Source: Verrucomicrobiota bacterium
Lineage (GTDB): Bacteria > Verrucomicrobiota > Verrucomicrobiia > Limisphaerales > JACDHS01
Assembly: GCA_013820875.1 (NCBI GenBank)
Contig: JACDHS010000030.1
Span: 1 to 42,739, forward strand
Direction: 5' to 3'
Length of the DNA stretch: 42,739 bases
Shown here: piece after piece, positions 17,218 to 25,862 of the stretch
Position numbering within the stretch: position 1 is the stretch's first letter
Layout: every line of letters starts with the position of its first letter
Program-made: the position numbers and the translations under genes
Notes under the pieces: model-generated
Told to the model about the DNA's origin: nothing
Seen by the model: the letters and a program-made list of their open reading frames with translations, nothing else
The model's database searches: none

Positions 17218-19437
17218 TTATTCGCCTGCGGGTTGCAACAACACGGAGCCTGTCTGATCCGAGCCACGAAACACACCGGCGGCTATGTTTTCACTTTGCA
17301 ATGCGGCGCCGACGAATTTGGTTTTCTCGCTGGTGACCGGATGAATGAACGTGCCGCTGAACCCGCCGGTTTTTGGATTCAGCTTTCCGGCAACAACATT
17401 GACGTTATTTGATATCAGCAAGGAATTATTGGAGCGCAGGAGGACGCTGTTTGAAAGCGGTTCAACCAGGTTTCCACCGTCGAAGGTCAATGTTCCTTCT
17501 TCGAATGCGAGGGCGGCAATGCCTTTCTCCGGAGCCGTGTAGAAGGAACCGGTGATGTCATTTTCAAGGGTGAACCCCCCGTCGTAGAATCCATTGGTCC
17601 ATCCTGTCTTGTTCCATTTCAAGTGGCCGGTCAGGTTGCCTTCCGCGAATGTAACCCAATCGATCACTGATCCATTGTAGGATTTGATGGTTTTACCGTT
17701 GATCTCTTCGGAGACGATGTAGAGCCGAACGTAAAGCGGCCAGCGGCCGTCCTTTGAAATGGCCACCGATTGCTTTGCTGGATTCCCATCCGGCATGGCG
17801 CCTGCCAATTTGATTGCTCCATTGGTCATCATTTTCACCAGGCCGTAGCCATATCCCGCTGGTCCTTCGGAAGAATCTTCGAAGCCGGGGAAGAGGAAGG
17901 TGTAATTACCGACATGCTCGGTCGCGGGGTTTGCCTTGCTGTAGATGGCTTTGTCCGCCTCCAGGTCGGCTGTCCATTCGCTGCTGGCCACAGTGCCGGT
18001 GACCATGTCGGTTTCACCAGTGAAGTCCAGTGCGAGGGTGATGTTAAGTAGTTCTTTGCCGAACTTGGTGCGAAGTACCTGGCGGTTAGCTGTTCCATCC
18101 AGATTGAATTTGCCACTGACGGAAAAGGCGTTGCCATCGAGCTGAATCTTGCCGCTGTAACCAAAGTTGGTGGCGACCTTCAGTGTAATGAAACCAGCGT
18201 TGTCGTGCCGCACTACTTCGTCTTCACGGAACAACCCGTTGTAAACGCCAGCAACCGGGATGAATGGATTGGGAATAAAGTTCGCTTCCAGAACCATGTT
18301 CGACTCCATAATGAAACTCAAAACGGGGCTCGTGCTGGTAACGCTGCCGGTCCAGTTGCTGAATACGTGGTGTGCGCCTGGGATTGCCTGCACTTTGTAA
18401 GGACGACCAATTTCCAGGGTGGCACCGTCTTCGGCTGTGCCGAGTGGGGTGGCAAAGGTTTTGAAACTGCCGGAACCGTTGGCTGTGAGGCTCAATTGCT
18501 CGGTCACAACGTAGAAGAAGGTGCGTTTCACCACCGATGATTCATTGCCAGCGGCATCAATTGCTTTGACCTGCACGACATTGGTGCCGGGAGTCAGGTC
18601 GGCTTCGTAGGACCAGCTTACGAGGGTGGTGTTGCTGCCGAGGGTCAACGGTTGGAAACCGCTGCCGTTGAAGTCGAGCAATACTTGTTTCACCTTGCCG
18701 TTGTCCTTGGCAGTTCCGGAGACGGTGAAGATCGGAGTGTTTGTCCGGAGGTTGCTTGCAGGTGTTGCCACCGACACCGATGGCTTGGCTGTATCTGCAA
18801 TGACTTGGAAGGTATATTCCACTGCTCCGCTGGTGGTAAAGGTGTTTTCCCCGTCGTCCAATGTACCGGAAGCTTCGAAGCTCACCGTGTAGATACCAGG
18901 AGCCGAAAACGCCCAGTTGGCGTGACTGTGGCTGGTTGCCTGCAAGTTGATGAAATCAGTTTCATCACTGATGCCATCGCGGCTGTTCATTCGCACGGTA
19001 GGTGTACCAAAACCACCAATGGTATAAACCGCAAAATGTCCGGGACCATTTACCTCTTTCAAGGTCAACTTCACCTGGTTGCCGACAAAGACACCGGGTT
19101 CGATCTCTTCTGTGCCCAAACCGAGAAACAGCAGATCAGGGTCTTCCACGGCGGGAAGAATCCAGATCGGATCGCCTTCGTTGCCCAGGAAGCTGAAGGA
19201 AGGATTGCTTGGAACAAAGGTTTGTGAGGCAGGATTCAACCGCAGCACGGCGTCATCCGGCTCATACTCCTTGTCGTTTGCTTCGTTATGAACGTGCAAA
19301 TCCCACTCGCCATCTTCATAGGCGACACCGACATCCACATGGCCCTTGCTTAAGGTTGCAGCCGACGCGCTGACACTCAGTCCGGCCACACAGCCAGCGA
19401 GCAACGCGTTTTTAAATACGGATTTCAAATTTTTCAT
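17218..19437 (-). CDS. Secreted choice-of-anchor-M-type protein with a novel C-terminal domain
   Basis: A 739-residue exported protein (signal peptide 1-26, cleavage near ASA-A). Residues 27-213 match the choice-of-anchor M / TIGR03769-type domain: GHVDVGVAYEDG, EYEPDDAVLRL, FLGNEGDPIWILP, GPGHFAVY, RMNSRDGI and HSHANWAF. His33, His48, His50, His134 and His170/172 could bind a metal. In actinobacteria this domain accompanies ZnuA-type zinc ABC transporters. Residues 216-311 look like a bacterial Ig-like domain and 313-389 like a divergent InlB B-repeat (HHVFSNWTGSVTS). Residues 396-739 form a beta-rich domain I cannot name, shared with the LamG protein at 40.6-42.4 kb. A small secreted His/Cys protein gene lies 162 bp upstream on the same strand. 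Confidence 0.85.
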   Translation of the reverse strand: MKNLKSVFKNALLAGCVAGLSVSASAATLSKGHVDVGVAYEDGEWDLHVHNEANDKEYEPDDAVLRLNPASQTFVPSNPSFSFLGNEGDPIWILPAVEDPDLLFLGLGTEEIEPGVFVGNQVKLTLKEVNGPGHFAVYTIGGFGTPTVRMNSRDGISDETDFINLQATSHSHANWAFSAPGIYTVSFEASGTLDDGENTFTTSGAVEYTFQVIADTAKPSVSVATPASNLRTNTPIFTVSGTAKDNGKVKQVLLDFNGSGFQPLTLGSNTTLVSWSYEADLTPGTNVVQVKAIDAAGNESSVVKRTFFYVVTEQLSLTANGSGSFKTFATPLGTAEDGATLEIGRPYKVQAIPGAHHVFSNWTGSVTSTSPVLSFIMESNMVLEANFIPNPFIPVAGVYNGLFREDEVVRHDNAGFITLKVATNFGYSGKIQLDGNAFSVSGKFNLDGTANRQVLRTKFGKELLNITLALDFTGETDMVTGTVASSEWTADLEADKAIYSKANPATEHVGNYTFLFPGFEDSSEGPAGYGYGLVKMMTNGAIKLAGAMPDGNPAKQSVAISKDGRWPLYVRLYIVSEEINGKTIKSYNGSVIDWVTFAEGNLTGHLKWNKTGWTNGFYDGGFTLENDITGSFYTAPEKGIAALAFEEGTLTFDGGNLVEPLSNSVLLRSNNSLLISNNVNVVAGKLNPKTGGFSGTFIHPVTSEKTKFVGAALQSENIAAGVFRGSDQTGSVLLQPAGE

Positions 19438-19567
19438 TTAACTTTTAAAACAAACTTCGGGTTAATCTTTTCATCGGTGCATGAACCAACGTAGAAGGCC
19501 ATGCACCAGTTCTGCGTTTCTCCCGCACAAGCGGGATGGCAGCAGAGCGCCTTTTTATTTTGAGAAC

Positions 19568-19583
19568 GGCTCATCATTGAGCC
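19568..19583. terminator. Hairpin after the small His/Cys protein gene
   Basis: GGCTCATCATTGAGCC is a perfect 6-bp stem with a 4-nt loop, 17 bp beyond the stop of the minus-strand gene at 19600. No T-run follows on the minus strand, so termination is only a weak suggestion. If it reads through, the anchor-M gene would be in the same transcript. Confidence 0.3.
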
Positions 19584-19599
19584 ACGGTTGAAGCAGCGT

Positions 19600-19926
19600 T
19601 CAGACGGGAGGGCCCCGGTTGGGCAGAAGTTTGTAGTGGATGGGGAGAAGAAGCACCGGTGCAGGAGTTTTGAACTCTGCATAAACGACATCGGACCTGA
19701 CCGGGATGGATTGTCCTTCCGAGCAATTTACCTGTCCCTGCGACAGGAGCGTCGCTGCGCACTGATGAGCGCTGGTTTCGGCATCTTCATGGAAATGTTC
19801 GTGCAACCAGTGTGACGCGGCGAGTGTTTGGACGAAGAGAAACAGCGTCAGCGCAAAAACCGAACAGGCCGCGTTAAACGAGAAGGTGAGTGAGCCCCTT
19901 ATACGTCCAAAGTCTTTCCGCCCCAT
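19600..19926 (-). CDS. Small secreted His/Cys-motif protein (copy 1)
   Basis: A 108-residue protein of unknown function. The start at 19926 (MGRKDFGRIRG) precedes a hydrophobic segment ([16 protein letters not shown]), a signal peptide or anchor. It is followed by a dense ligand motif, WLHEHFHEDAETSAHQCA, with five His and one Cys. A middle TLLSQGQV and a terminal L-P-N-R-G-P-P motif follow. The same pattern occurs in the protein at 22263-22580, so the two are paralogues. The ligand motif suggests Zn, Co or Cu binding in the envelope, by analogy with small His-rich proteins found beside metal receptors. It is followed on the same strand by an anchor-M gene and is divergent from the His-rich gene at 19971. 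Confidence 0.75.
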   Translation of the reverse strand: MGRKDFGRIRGSLTFSFNAACSVFALTLFLFVQTLAASHWLHEHFHEDAETSAHQCAATLLSQGQVNCSEGQSIPVRSDVVYAEFKTPAPVLLLPIHYKLLPNRGPPV

Positions 19927-19970
19927 TGCATAGGAGCGTTCACTGGCGGAAATTAACCGAGGAGGATTAT
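19927..19970. promoter_or_regulatory. Divergent promoter region of two metal-ligand genes
   Basis: Only 44 bp separate the starts of the small His/Cys gene (minus) and the His-rich gene (plus), so both promoters must overlap here or lie within the neighbouring coding sequences. I looked for a Zur-like palindrome and found no convincing one. Confidence 0.45.
19961..19965 (+). promoter_or_regulatory. Shine-Dalgarno site of the His-rich gene
   Basis: GGAGG five bases before the ATG at 19971. It fixes that start over an upstream in-frame ATG at 19890. It stands out because most genes in this window have no recognisable ribosome site, which fits an acquired gene or one with high expression. Confidence 0.8.
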
Positions 19971-20312
19971 ATGGCATGTAACCAACACCAAAATCACCCC
20001 CACAAGCACGGGCCCGGCTGCGGACATACTGCGGTGGAACACAATGGTCACACAGATTATCTGCACGATGGTCATCTGCATCACACGCATGAAGATCACG
20101 TGGATGAACATGTGATTGATGTGGATGAACAACATCCGAATCGCTGTACCCAGGGCGCGCCTGGCCACGATAAAGATCATGTGCATGGTCCGGAATGCGG
20201 GCACCCGGCCGTACCGCATGGAGATCATGTGGACTACCTGGTGGATGGGCATCTGCACCATCATCATGGCGATCACTGCGACGACCACGGGCCGCTGGCA
20301 GTGAAATCCTGA
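19971..20312 (+). CDS. His-rich metal-binding protein with two internal repeats
   Basis: A 113-residue cytoplasmic-type protein (no signal peptide), extremely rich in His, Asp and Cys. It is two imperfect copies of one unit. The first contains HGPGCGHTAVEHNGHTDYLH and the second HGPECGHPAVPHGDHVDYLV, each followed by DGHLHH and a His/Asp tail. Between them lies DVDEQHPNRCTQ. I recall near-identical layouts in proteobacterial proteins, often labelled zinc-related without evidence, so horizontal transfer is possible. The likely role is zinc (or Ni/Co) buffering or storage. Its start is fixed by a strong GGAGG site. The neighbouring anchor-M genes and dmeF support a metal role. Confidence 0.85.
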   Translation: MACNQHQNHPHKHGPGCGHTAVEHNGHTDYLHDGHLHHTHEDHVDEHVIDVDEQHPNRCTQGAPGHDKDHVHGPECGHPAVPHGDHVDYLVDGHLHHHHGDHCDDHGPLAVKS

Positions 20313-20336
20313 CGTTATGTCGGGTTTGAATCATTT

Positions 20337-21401
20337 TTAAAAGCAGCCGCAGCCATAGTTGGGCGGGCCTACAAGCTGCACCTGCAATCGCAGGAAGCGT
20401 TGTGCCGTACCGGCAACAGCGACGCTGTCCCGAATTACCACCGTTTCAGTTGTTCCATTGTCGGTTGTGCTCACCAGATGGTTTACCGCACTCCATGGTC
20501 CGGTGACACTGGACGCAGCCAACACTTCGTAATTCACATCGGATGCATTCTTCCGTCTCGTAAACTGTAATGCCCCATAATCTGTTCCGCCGCTGTTGAC
20601 GATTACCGCTTTCGGCAGGCCGTTGGTATCGGCTGAGACAGGGTTCAATCCAAGGGCGTATTCCATCGCGTTGGAAATGCCGTCGTCATCAGGATCCGCG
20701 TTGGGATTAATCACGCTATCCGGCGTGCCGAAAGCCCAGTGATTGCTCTGCCAGGTTTCGAACGGTCGCAAGGGGAGCACGTTGAACTGAAACGTGGATG
20801 GCAAACTGGCGGTGTTGGTGGACTGACCTTGCAGCACGCCGCTCGCCTGGAATGTGACGCAATAAACGCCATTGGTGGAAAATCCCCAGTTAAAGTGCGC
20901 ATGGCCGCCAGCAGAAGCGGCGTAATTATCGGCAGAGGTAATCCCATCGCGTGAATTCATCTTCACCTCGAAATCACCGAAACCCACTGTCTGCCAAACC
21001 ACAAAGTGCCCCGGTGCTTTCAAACCTGTTAGTTCAAGATTGACGATGTTACCACTGAATGTTCCGCTGCTCATGCCCTCCGTCGAAACACCCAGGTAAA
21101 GCAACTGAGGATCCTGCGATTGGGGGAGAATCCAGAGGGGATCCCCTTCATTACCAAATGGCGTGCCGGCGGGGAGCGGTTCATACTTCGCCGATTCGCT
21201 CACGATGAGAAGCACCGCATTGCTTTGGTAAGCCACCTGGGTGTCAATATTGCGCACCACCACACTCAATTTCTCCTCGGCGCTCGGTGCGTAAACGATC
21301 CGAACATCAGCATGTTGCCGGTCCAGCACGGCATTGGTTTGCGAAAGAACAGCTTGCGATGCCAGTAATCCACAAAACAGGGTCAGAAATTCTTTTTTCA
21401 T
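20337..21401 (-). CDS. Secreted choice-of-anchor-M-type protein (copy 2)
   Basis: A 354-residue exported protein. The start at 21401 (MKKEFLTLFCGLLASQAVLS) gives the signal peptide. Residues to about 205 are a divergent copy of the anchor-M domain seen in the 17.2-19.4 kb gene. FGNEGDPLWILP, APGHFVVW, KMNSRDGI and GGHAHFNWGF are kept, but the early His-x-His and the EYEPDDA acidic motif are lost. Next comes a calcium-type linker (DPDDDGISNAMEYALGL), then a terminal beta module common in verrucomicrobial secreted proteins (SSVTGPWSAVN, ending RFLRLQVQ). The last five residues are GCGCF, an unusual Cys-containing terminus. It starts one base after the pseudopilin gene stop. Confidence 0.85.
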   Translation of the reverse strand: MKKEFLTLFCGLLASQAVLSQTNAVLDRQHADVRIVYAPSAEEKLSVVVRNIDTQVAYQSNAVLLIVSESAKYEPLPAGTPFGNEGDPLWILPQSQDPQLLYLGVSTEGMSSGTFSGNIVNLELTGLKAPGHFVVWQTVGFGDFEVKMNSRDGITSADNYAASAGGHAHFNWGFSTNGVYCVTFQASGVLQGQSTNTASLPSTFQFNVLPLRPFETWQSNHWAFGTPDSVINPNADPDDDGISNAMEYALGLNPVSADTNGLPKAVIVNSGGTDYGALQFTRRKNASDVNYEVLAASSVTGPWSAVNHLVSTTDNGTTETVVIRDSVAVAGTAQRFLRLQVQLVGPPNYGCGCF

Positions 21402-21402
21402 T

Positions 21403-22107
21403 TTACTGAGGGGGCAAGGCGAAGTTATCGCCTGATTCAATTCGTTTCTTCAACGCCTGGGCCTTGTAGGCGCAGGCATGGCCATCGGCATGGAGGTAAT
21501 TAGCATTGCCCACCGAGGCATCCGGTAGTTTTGGGCTGGAATGCCGGTCCGGCTGAATATCGCTGATGACGGCTTCCCAACTGGACCAATTGCGTGAATG
21601 GGTGTGATCCGAAAACACGGAAGGATTCAAATTTTCCGCTCCGATGAACATCGTGAACGTATCTGCCGGTTTTCGCAGCCGGCTAACGTTGCGAAAGGTC
21701 TCCAGCACCCGGCCAAATGGATCCCGGCGGTCCACTGCGGTGTATTCGTTGAGGATATAGCTTGTGCCATTATTCGTGAGCCGTTCCTGTCCCTTGGGAT
21801 CGGCCGGGCAAATGCGAATCTTATCCACATTTCCGACATAGTTTTTGAAAGTGAAGATCCAGGACCGGTTGGTATCGCCGGAATGGGTCGTTTCCGGCAT
21901 CCAGCCCTCGTGATCATCCGCATACATGTGCAGTCCAAGACCGATCTGCCGCATGTTGGAAAGACAGGCGGTTTGCAGCCCTTTAGCTTTGGCTTTCCCT
22001 AAAACCGGCAGCAGCATTCCAGCGAGGATTGCGATAATCGCAATCACCACCAGCAGTTCAATCAACGTGAAAGCACGTCGAGGGCACGAGGCCCGATTGG
22101 TTTTCAT
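21403..22107 (-). CDS. Pseudopilin-like protein with prepilin N-terminal methylation signal
   Basis: A 234-residue protein beginning [20 protein letters not shown]. This is a type IV prepilin/type II pseudopilin signal: cleavage would fall after Ala, before Phe-Thr-Leu-Ile-Glu, followed by the hydrophobic helix ([14 protein letters not shown]). The C-terminal region has NYLHADGHA, matching the H-x-DG-type terminus common in the many pseudopilin-like proteins of planctomycetes and verrucomicrobia. An in-frame upstream extension to 22251 has no signal and is unlikely. The gene lies between a small His/Cys gene and an anchor-M gene on the same strand, so it may be part of the same metal-related cassette. 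No type II secretion machinery genes are in the window. Confidence 0.9.
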   Translation of the reverse strand: MKTNRASCPRRAFTLIELLVVIAIIAILAGMLLPVLGKAKAKGLQTACLSNMRQIGLGLHMYADDHEGWMPETTHSGDTNRSWIFTFKNYVGNVDKIRICPADPKGQERLTNNGTSYILNEYTAVDRRDPFGRVLETFRNVSRLRKPADTFTMFIGAENLNPSVFSDHTHSRNWSSWEAVISDIQPDRHSSPKLPDASVGNANYLHADGHACAYKAQALKKRIESGDNFALPPQ

Positions 22108-22262
22108 GTGTGAGCGTTTGCTATTCGCACTGCAATCTTTTCGACTGCAATACAGGCTGCAAACAGGCCTTATCCAGATAATGAAACGGAATGGTTCGAA
22201 GGAACATGAGTCAGGTCGCATCCGTGCGACTGAGGCAATTCTCTCGAACAACTTTGCGGGAA

Positions 22263-22580
22263 TCAGGCGAGCGACGGTGGGCCGCGGCCGTGTGGGATCA
22301 GGTAAGCAGGTGACGAAACGAAGGAAACTTCAGGCGGCATCACCTCGGTGAAGGTGATTGTTACCGGGACAAGGTCGGTGGCAATTTGCGGAACATCCAC
22401 CTGACCGTTCTGTAACAGGGTAACGGCGCACTGATGATCTTCATGGTCAGCCTCCTCATGAAATTCATGATGCAACGAAGATGACCAGCTCAGAAGATGA
22501 ACAAAGAGAAAAAGCGTGAGGGCAAAAGCAGAAACACCTGATTTGATCAGCGGATTTCGAATGGAAAACGTTTTCCTCAC
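22263..22580 (-). CDS. Small secreted His/Cys-motif protein (copy 2)
   Basis: A 105-residue paralogue of the protein at 19600-19926. A GTG start is followed by a hydrophobic segment ([16 protein letters not shown]), then a ligand-dense motif, [20 protein letters not shown], with five His and one Cys. Shared features with copy 1 are [10 protein letters not shown]-x-x-x-H-Q-C-A, TLL-x-x-GQV and a terminal RGPP. Likely metal binding in the envelope is inferred from the ligands and the neighbours. It heads a minus-strand run with the pseudopilin and the second anchor-M protein. Confidence 0.75.
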   Translation of the reverse strand: MRKTFSIRNPLIKSGVSAFALTLFLFVHLLSWSSSLHHEFHEEADHEDHQCAVTLLQNGQVDVPQIATDLVPVTITFTEVMPPEVSFVSSPAYLIPHGRGPPSLA

Positions 22581-22722
22581 AAGCGCTATTGAACCTTTAC
22601 CTGATTTCGTTGACGCAGTTCAAGGTATATTTGGCTGTAGTTAACATTGTGAACAGGATTCCGCGAATCCTGGTCACGCAACGTGAACTGCTGAACTTGA
22701 TCTTCGACGAAACTGGTTTCGC

Positions 22723-24486
22723 TTACCTCCAACGTTCCCAATCTGCGAGGAACAGGTGGTCCGGTAACAGGTCGGCGCGGGCATGTTTCAGTGGGAAGTC
22801 TCCGGGAATTTCACCGCGCGAAAGCGATTCCAGCGCGAAACGTTCCCAGCTCTCATCTTTCTTGAGCAGTGGACGATACATTTGCAGCAAAAACGGTTGA
22901 TTCAAAGTTCTGGGGCTGATGTAGAGCGCATTGATTGTTTTGAAATCATCATTCAACTGGAGGAATCCAGTCTTGTAAGTCAGGGTCAATATTGTGCAGG
23001 GCCGGTCCCCATACCACGCGACCGCAGCCGGAATGTCGCTCATCATCAATTCGTTCGATTTGAGATATTGGCTGATGTGCTGAATCAGTGGGGGATGGTA
23101 CGGAGGAAAGGCGCCGGGATGTTTTCGCGGTGGCAACAGTTCGAAGATCATCGGGAGAGAAATGACCAATGTAAACATCGTCACCATTGCCGAGCGCACT
23201 CCGAAACCAAACAGTTCGAGGCGATCCAGCAGGATAAAAAACAATCCCACCCCAAAGATGAAGATCAGCGGTGCGAGCACGATCAGAAGATTCTCACCAG
23301 ATACGTCTGGCATGGTGGGAGTGGTATGGGTTGCTCCTGCGGATTGCACAAACAGCAATACCAGCAACGCCATCAAAATAAAAATACGCGACGCACTCAG
23401 GATGGTTCTCTGGAATGGGATCAACAAGCCGACCAGGAAAAAGGCTGTCAACCAGTTGCCGCCAAGCAGCGGAAGTTTCGAGAATGCTTCGCGCGCATTC
23501 GTGACCACCTTTCGGCCGACCTGTTTGACCTCGAAATTGCTGAACTGCCGGTCGGGGTTGAGCGTGCGTTCGATGGTATCCCCCGGGAAACCTGCGGTCT
23601 GTTGATACACAGCATAACCGGCTGTGCCGAAAAGTGTGCCGCTGGCCGAGTAGTTTCGCACCAGCCATGGAGTGATCGTGAGAAGAAAAACGAACAGAAC
23701 CGCGATGCAATTGCGAATTTGTGCTTGTCGCAAGGAAAGGCCGATGAAGAAGAGCACCGGCAAAACGAGCCAACCGAAACTGTAGCGGGTGAGAAAAAGC
23801 AAGCCGAGCAGCAATCCCGCGAACAGGGTCTTGGTAAGAAGCTTTTTATTGTTGGGAAAATCGGCCTCACCCAGTTCATGAATTCGCAGCAACACACGGA
23901 CCAATCCCAGGAAAAGAACCAGCGCCAGCATTGTGGAAACTCCAGCAACACTGAATTGCCAGAACAGTTCTGTGAGCGCGAAAAGAATGGCAGCCAACCA
24001 GCCGACACGCGGGTCGAATAATTTCTTGCCGAGGGAATAGACCAGCAATACCGCGATGAAGAACAAAAGCTGGTTGAAGATCGCAATCCAGATTTCCGGA
24101 TGGAACGTGCCGAAATATTTTGTCGTGCTGATCTCGTAGTCGAACGGCGCAATTTTCATATAACCGGCGAGCAACAATGGATACGCGGGGGCGTTGGCGA
24201 GGTCAGGATGTGGCCCGGCCAGTGTCCTGCCATCTTCACGATGCTTCTCGACCAGGTGCAAACTGAGCGGACGGATGTAGTCAGTGGTGAACCCATGCCC
24301 CTCCGAAATATTCCGGGCAACCTGTGACACATCCATCGCTTCGGATGTGGAGAAATTATTGAAGCAGCGCATGTCATAAACCAGCGCAAGAACGGCGAAC
24401 GCGAGTATCGCGACGGTTATCTTAACGACCCGGGAACCTTTGCCTTCTTCCAGGGTATGAATCCATTTCTGTAGCGTTGTGGACAT
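22723..24486 (-). CDS. PMT/ArnT-family membrane glycosyltransferase
   Basis: A 587-residue polytopic membrane protein of the dolichyl/undecaprenyl-phosphate mannosyltransferase (GT39/PMT-like) superfamily. These enzymes transfer a sugar from a lipid-phosphate carrier to a protein or lipid at the outer face of the inner membrane. An early acidic loop motif (STSEAMDVSQVARNIS) corresponds to the catalytic Asp/Glu loop, about 11-12 membrane segments follow, and the last 130 residues form a periplasmic domain (DVSGENLL region and beyond). Substrate is not predictable. The gene starts 12 bp after the regulator gene on the same strand and is probably co-transcribed with it. Confidence 0.82.
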   Translation of the reverse strand: MSTTLQKWIHTLEEGKGSRVVKITVAILAFAVLALVYDMRCFNNFSTSEAMDVSQVARNISEGHGFTTDYIRPLSLHLVEKHREDGRTLAGPHPDLANAPAYPLLLAGYMKIAPFDYEISTTKYFGTFHPEIWIAIFNQLLFFIAVLLVYSLGKKLFDPRVGWLAAILFALTELFWQFSVAGVSTMLALVLFLGLVRVLLRIHELGEADFPNNKKLLTKTLFAGLLLGLLFLTRYSFGWLVLPVLFFIGLSLRQAQIRNCIAVLFVFLLTITPWLVRNYSASGTLFGTAGYAVYQQTAGFPGDTIERTLNPDRQFSNFEVKQVGRKVVTNAREAFSKLPLLGGNWLTAFFLVGLLIPFQRTILSASRIFILMALLVLLFVQSAGATHTTPTMPDVSGENLLIVLAPLIFIFGVGLFFILLDRLELFGFGVRSAMVTMFTLVISLPMIFELLPPRKHPGAFPPYHPPLIQHISQYLKSNELMMSDIPAAVAWYGDRPCTILTLTYKTGFLQLNDDFKTINALYISPRTLNQPFLLQMYRPLLKKDESWERFALESLSRGEIPGDFPLKHARADLLPDHLFLADWERWR

Positions 24487-24497
24487 ATATTAAAACT

Positions 24498-25862
24498 TCA
24501 AAAATCTTCCAAACCGTATTTGCGCAGTCTTCGATGGAATGTGCGGCGGCTCATCCCGATTTTCTTCGCTGCTTCGCTCCGATTGCCGTCACATTCTTTG
24601 AGCGCACGCATCATCATTTGCTTTTCTGCCTCTCCCACAGTGGTTGGTTCGGCAGTGAGCGGGGAAGTTGAGTTGCCAAGTTTACTGAATCCAGTGCGGA
24701 CATTTTGTGGCAGATCGCGCAGAATGATTTTGTTTTCGCGACAGAGGACAACCGCATGCTCAATCGCGGTGCGCAGTTCGCGAACATTGCCCGGCCAGCA
24801 ATAATGCATTAACGCTTCCATGGCTTCCGGCGAGAATTCGTTGATCTTCTTTTCATTCTCCCTGGCGAACTCGCGCAGGAAAGTATGTGCCAGCAGCGGA
24901 ACATCCTCCATTCGTTCGCGCAAAGGAGGCATGACTAGCTCCACCACTTTCAGGCGGAAATATAAATCTTCCCGGAAGGTGCCGGCATTCACCATTTCTT
25001 CGAGGTCTTTATTCGTGGCAGTCACGACGCGCACATCTGCTGTGAGCGTTTTATTGGAGCCGACCCGTTCAAAGGTGCGTTCGCTCAGGAATCGCAACAG
25101 TTTCACTTGCGTCGCCTGGTCAATCTCCCCGATTTCATCCAGGAACAATGTGCCGCCCTGGGCCTGCTCGAACCGGCCAATCCGACGTTCATGAGCACCG
25201 GTGAAAGCGCCTTTCTCATGCCCGAACAATTCGCTTTCGAGCAATGTAGGCGAAAGGGCGGCGCAATGGACCGTGACCAGCGGGTGTTTGGCGCGCGGGC
25301 TGAGTTGATGGATGGCTTTGGCGATCAGTTCCTTGCCGGTGCCGCTTTCGCCCAGGATCAAAATGGTGGCGCGAGTAGGCGCGACCTGTTGCACAATCTC
25401 AAGAATCTCCCGAATGCGCGGTGATTCGCCAATGATGTTTTCTACCCCGAACTTTTTGCTGAGCTGCTTCTTGAGTGAGACGTTTTCCGCCTCAAGATTC
25501 TGCTGCTTGAGCGCGCGGTTGATGCGCATTTCCAATTCATCGATCTGCATGCGCCCCTTGGCAATGTAATCATCGGCTCCCTTTCTCATGGCTTCAACGG
25601 CGAGCTCTTCGGAGCCGTAAGCCGTCATCAGGATGCAGATTGGCGGCTTGGGCAATGACTTGGCCCGGGCGATCAGTTTCATCCCGTCTTCGTTTGGCAA
25701 ACGGAAGTCGGTCAACATCACATCGAAATGTTCCTGCTCAAGAAGGCTCATCGCGGTTGCGGCATCTTCGGCGATGTAAACGTCGTAATGATCTTCCAGC
25801 GCGGCGCGCAAACCTTCGCGTGTCGGTTTTTCGTCATCAACAATGAGGAGAGTTGGCTGCAT
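24498..25862 (-). CDS. NtrC-family sigma-54 response regulator
   Basis: A 454-residue transcription activator. The receiver domain (1-120) has acidic Asp9/Asp10, phospho-acceptor Asp52 (TDFRLP) and a Lys near 102. The AAA+ domain (about 140-380) has Walker A G-E-S-G-T-G-K-E (171-178), the GAFTGA sigma-54 contact loop (218-223) and Walker B GGTLFLDEIG (236-245). The Fis-type helix-turn-helix is at about 415-454 (GNRSEAAKKIGMSRRTFHR). It activates sigma-54 promoters of unknown targets. The partner kinase is the gene just upstream at 26041-27288. The start ATG (25862) lies at the edge of an inverted-repeat element and has no Shine-Dalgarno site. Confidence 0.95.
   Translation of the reverse strand: MQPTLLIVDDEKPTREGLRAALEDHYDVYIAEDAATAMSLLEQEHFDVMLTDFRLPNEDGMKLIARAKSLPKPPICILMTAYGSEELAVEAMRKGADDYIAKGRMQIDELEMRINRALKQQNLEAENVSLKKQLSKKFGVENIIGESPRIREILEIVQQVAPTRATILILGESGTGKELIAKAIHQLSPRAKHPLVTVHCAALSPTLLESELFGHEKGAFTGAHERRIGRFEQAQGGTLFLDEIGEIDQATQVKLLRFLSERTFERVGSNKTLTADVRVVTATNKDLEEMVNAGTFREDLYFRLKVVELVMPPLRERMEDVPLLAHTFLREFARENEKKINEFSPEAMEALMHYCWPGNVRELRTAIEHAVVLCRENKIILRDLPQNVRTGFSKLGNSTSPLTAEPTTVGEAEKQMMMRALKECDGNRSEAAKKIGMSRRTFHRRLRKYGLEDF

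Noticed and set aside
19927-19970. Zur-type operator between the divergent metal genes
   Set aside because: No clear palindrome of the Zur kind could be found in the 44 bp.
22783-24021. Long plus-strand open frame opposite the PMT glycosyltransferase gene
   Set aside because: It is antisense to a clear membrane protein gene, has a Gln/Arg/Glu-rich composition and no domain.
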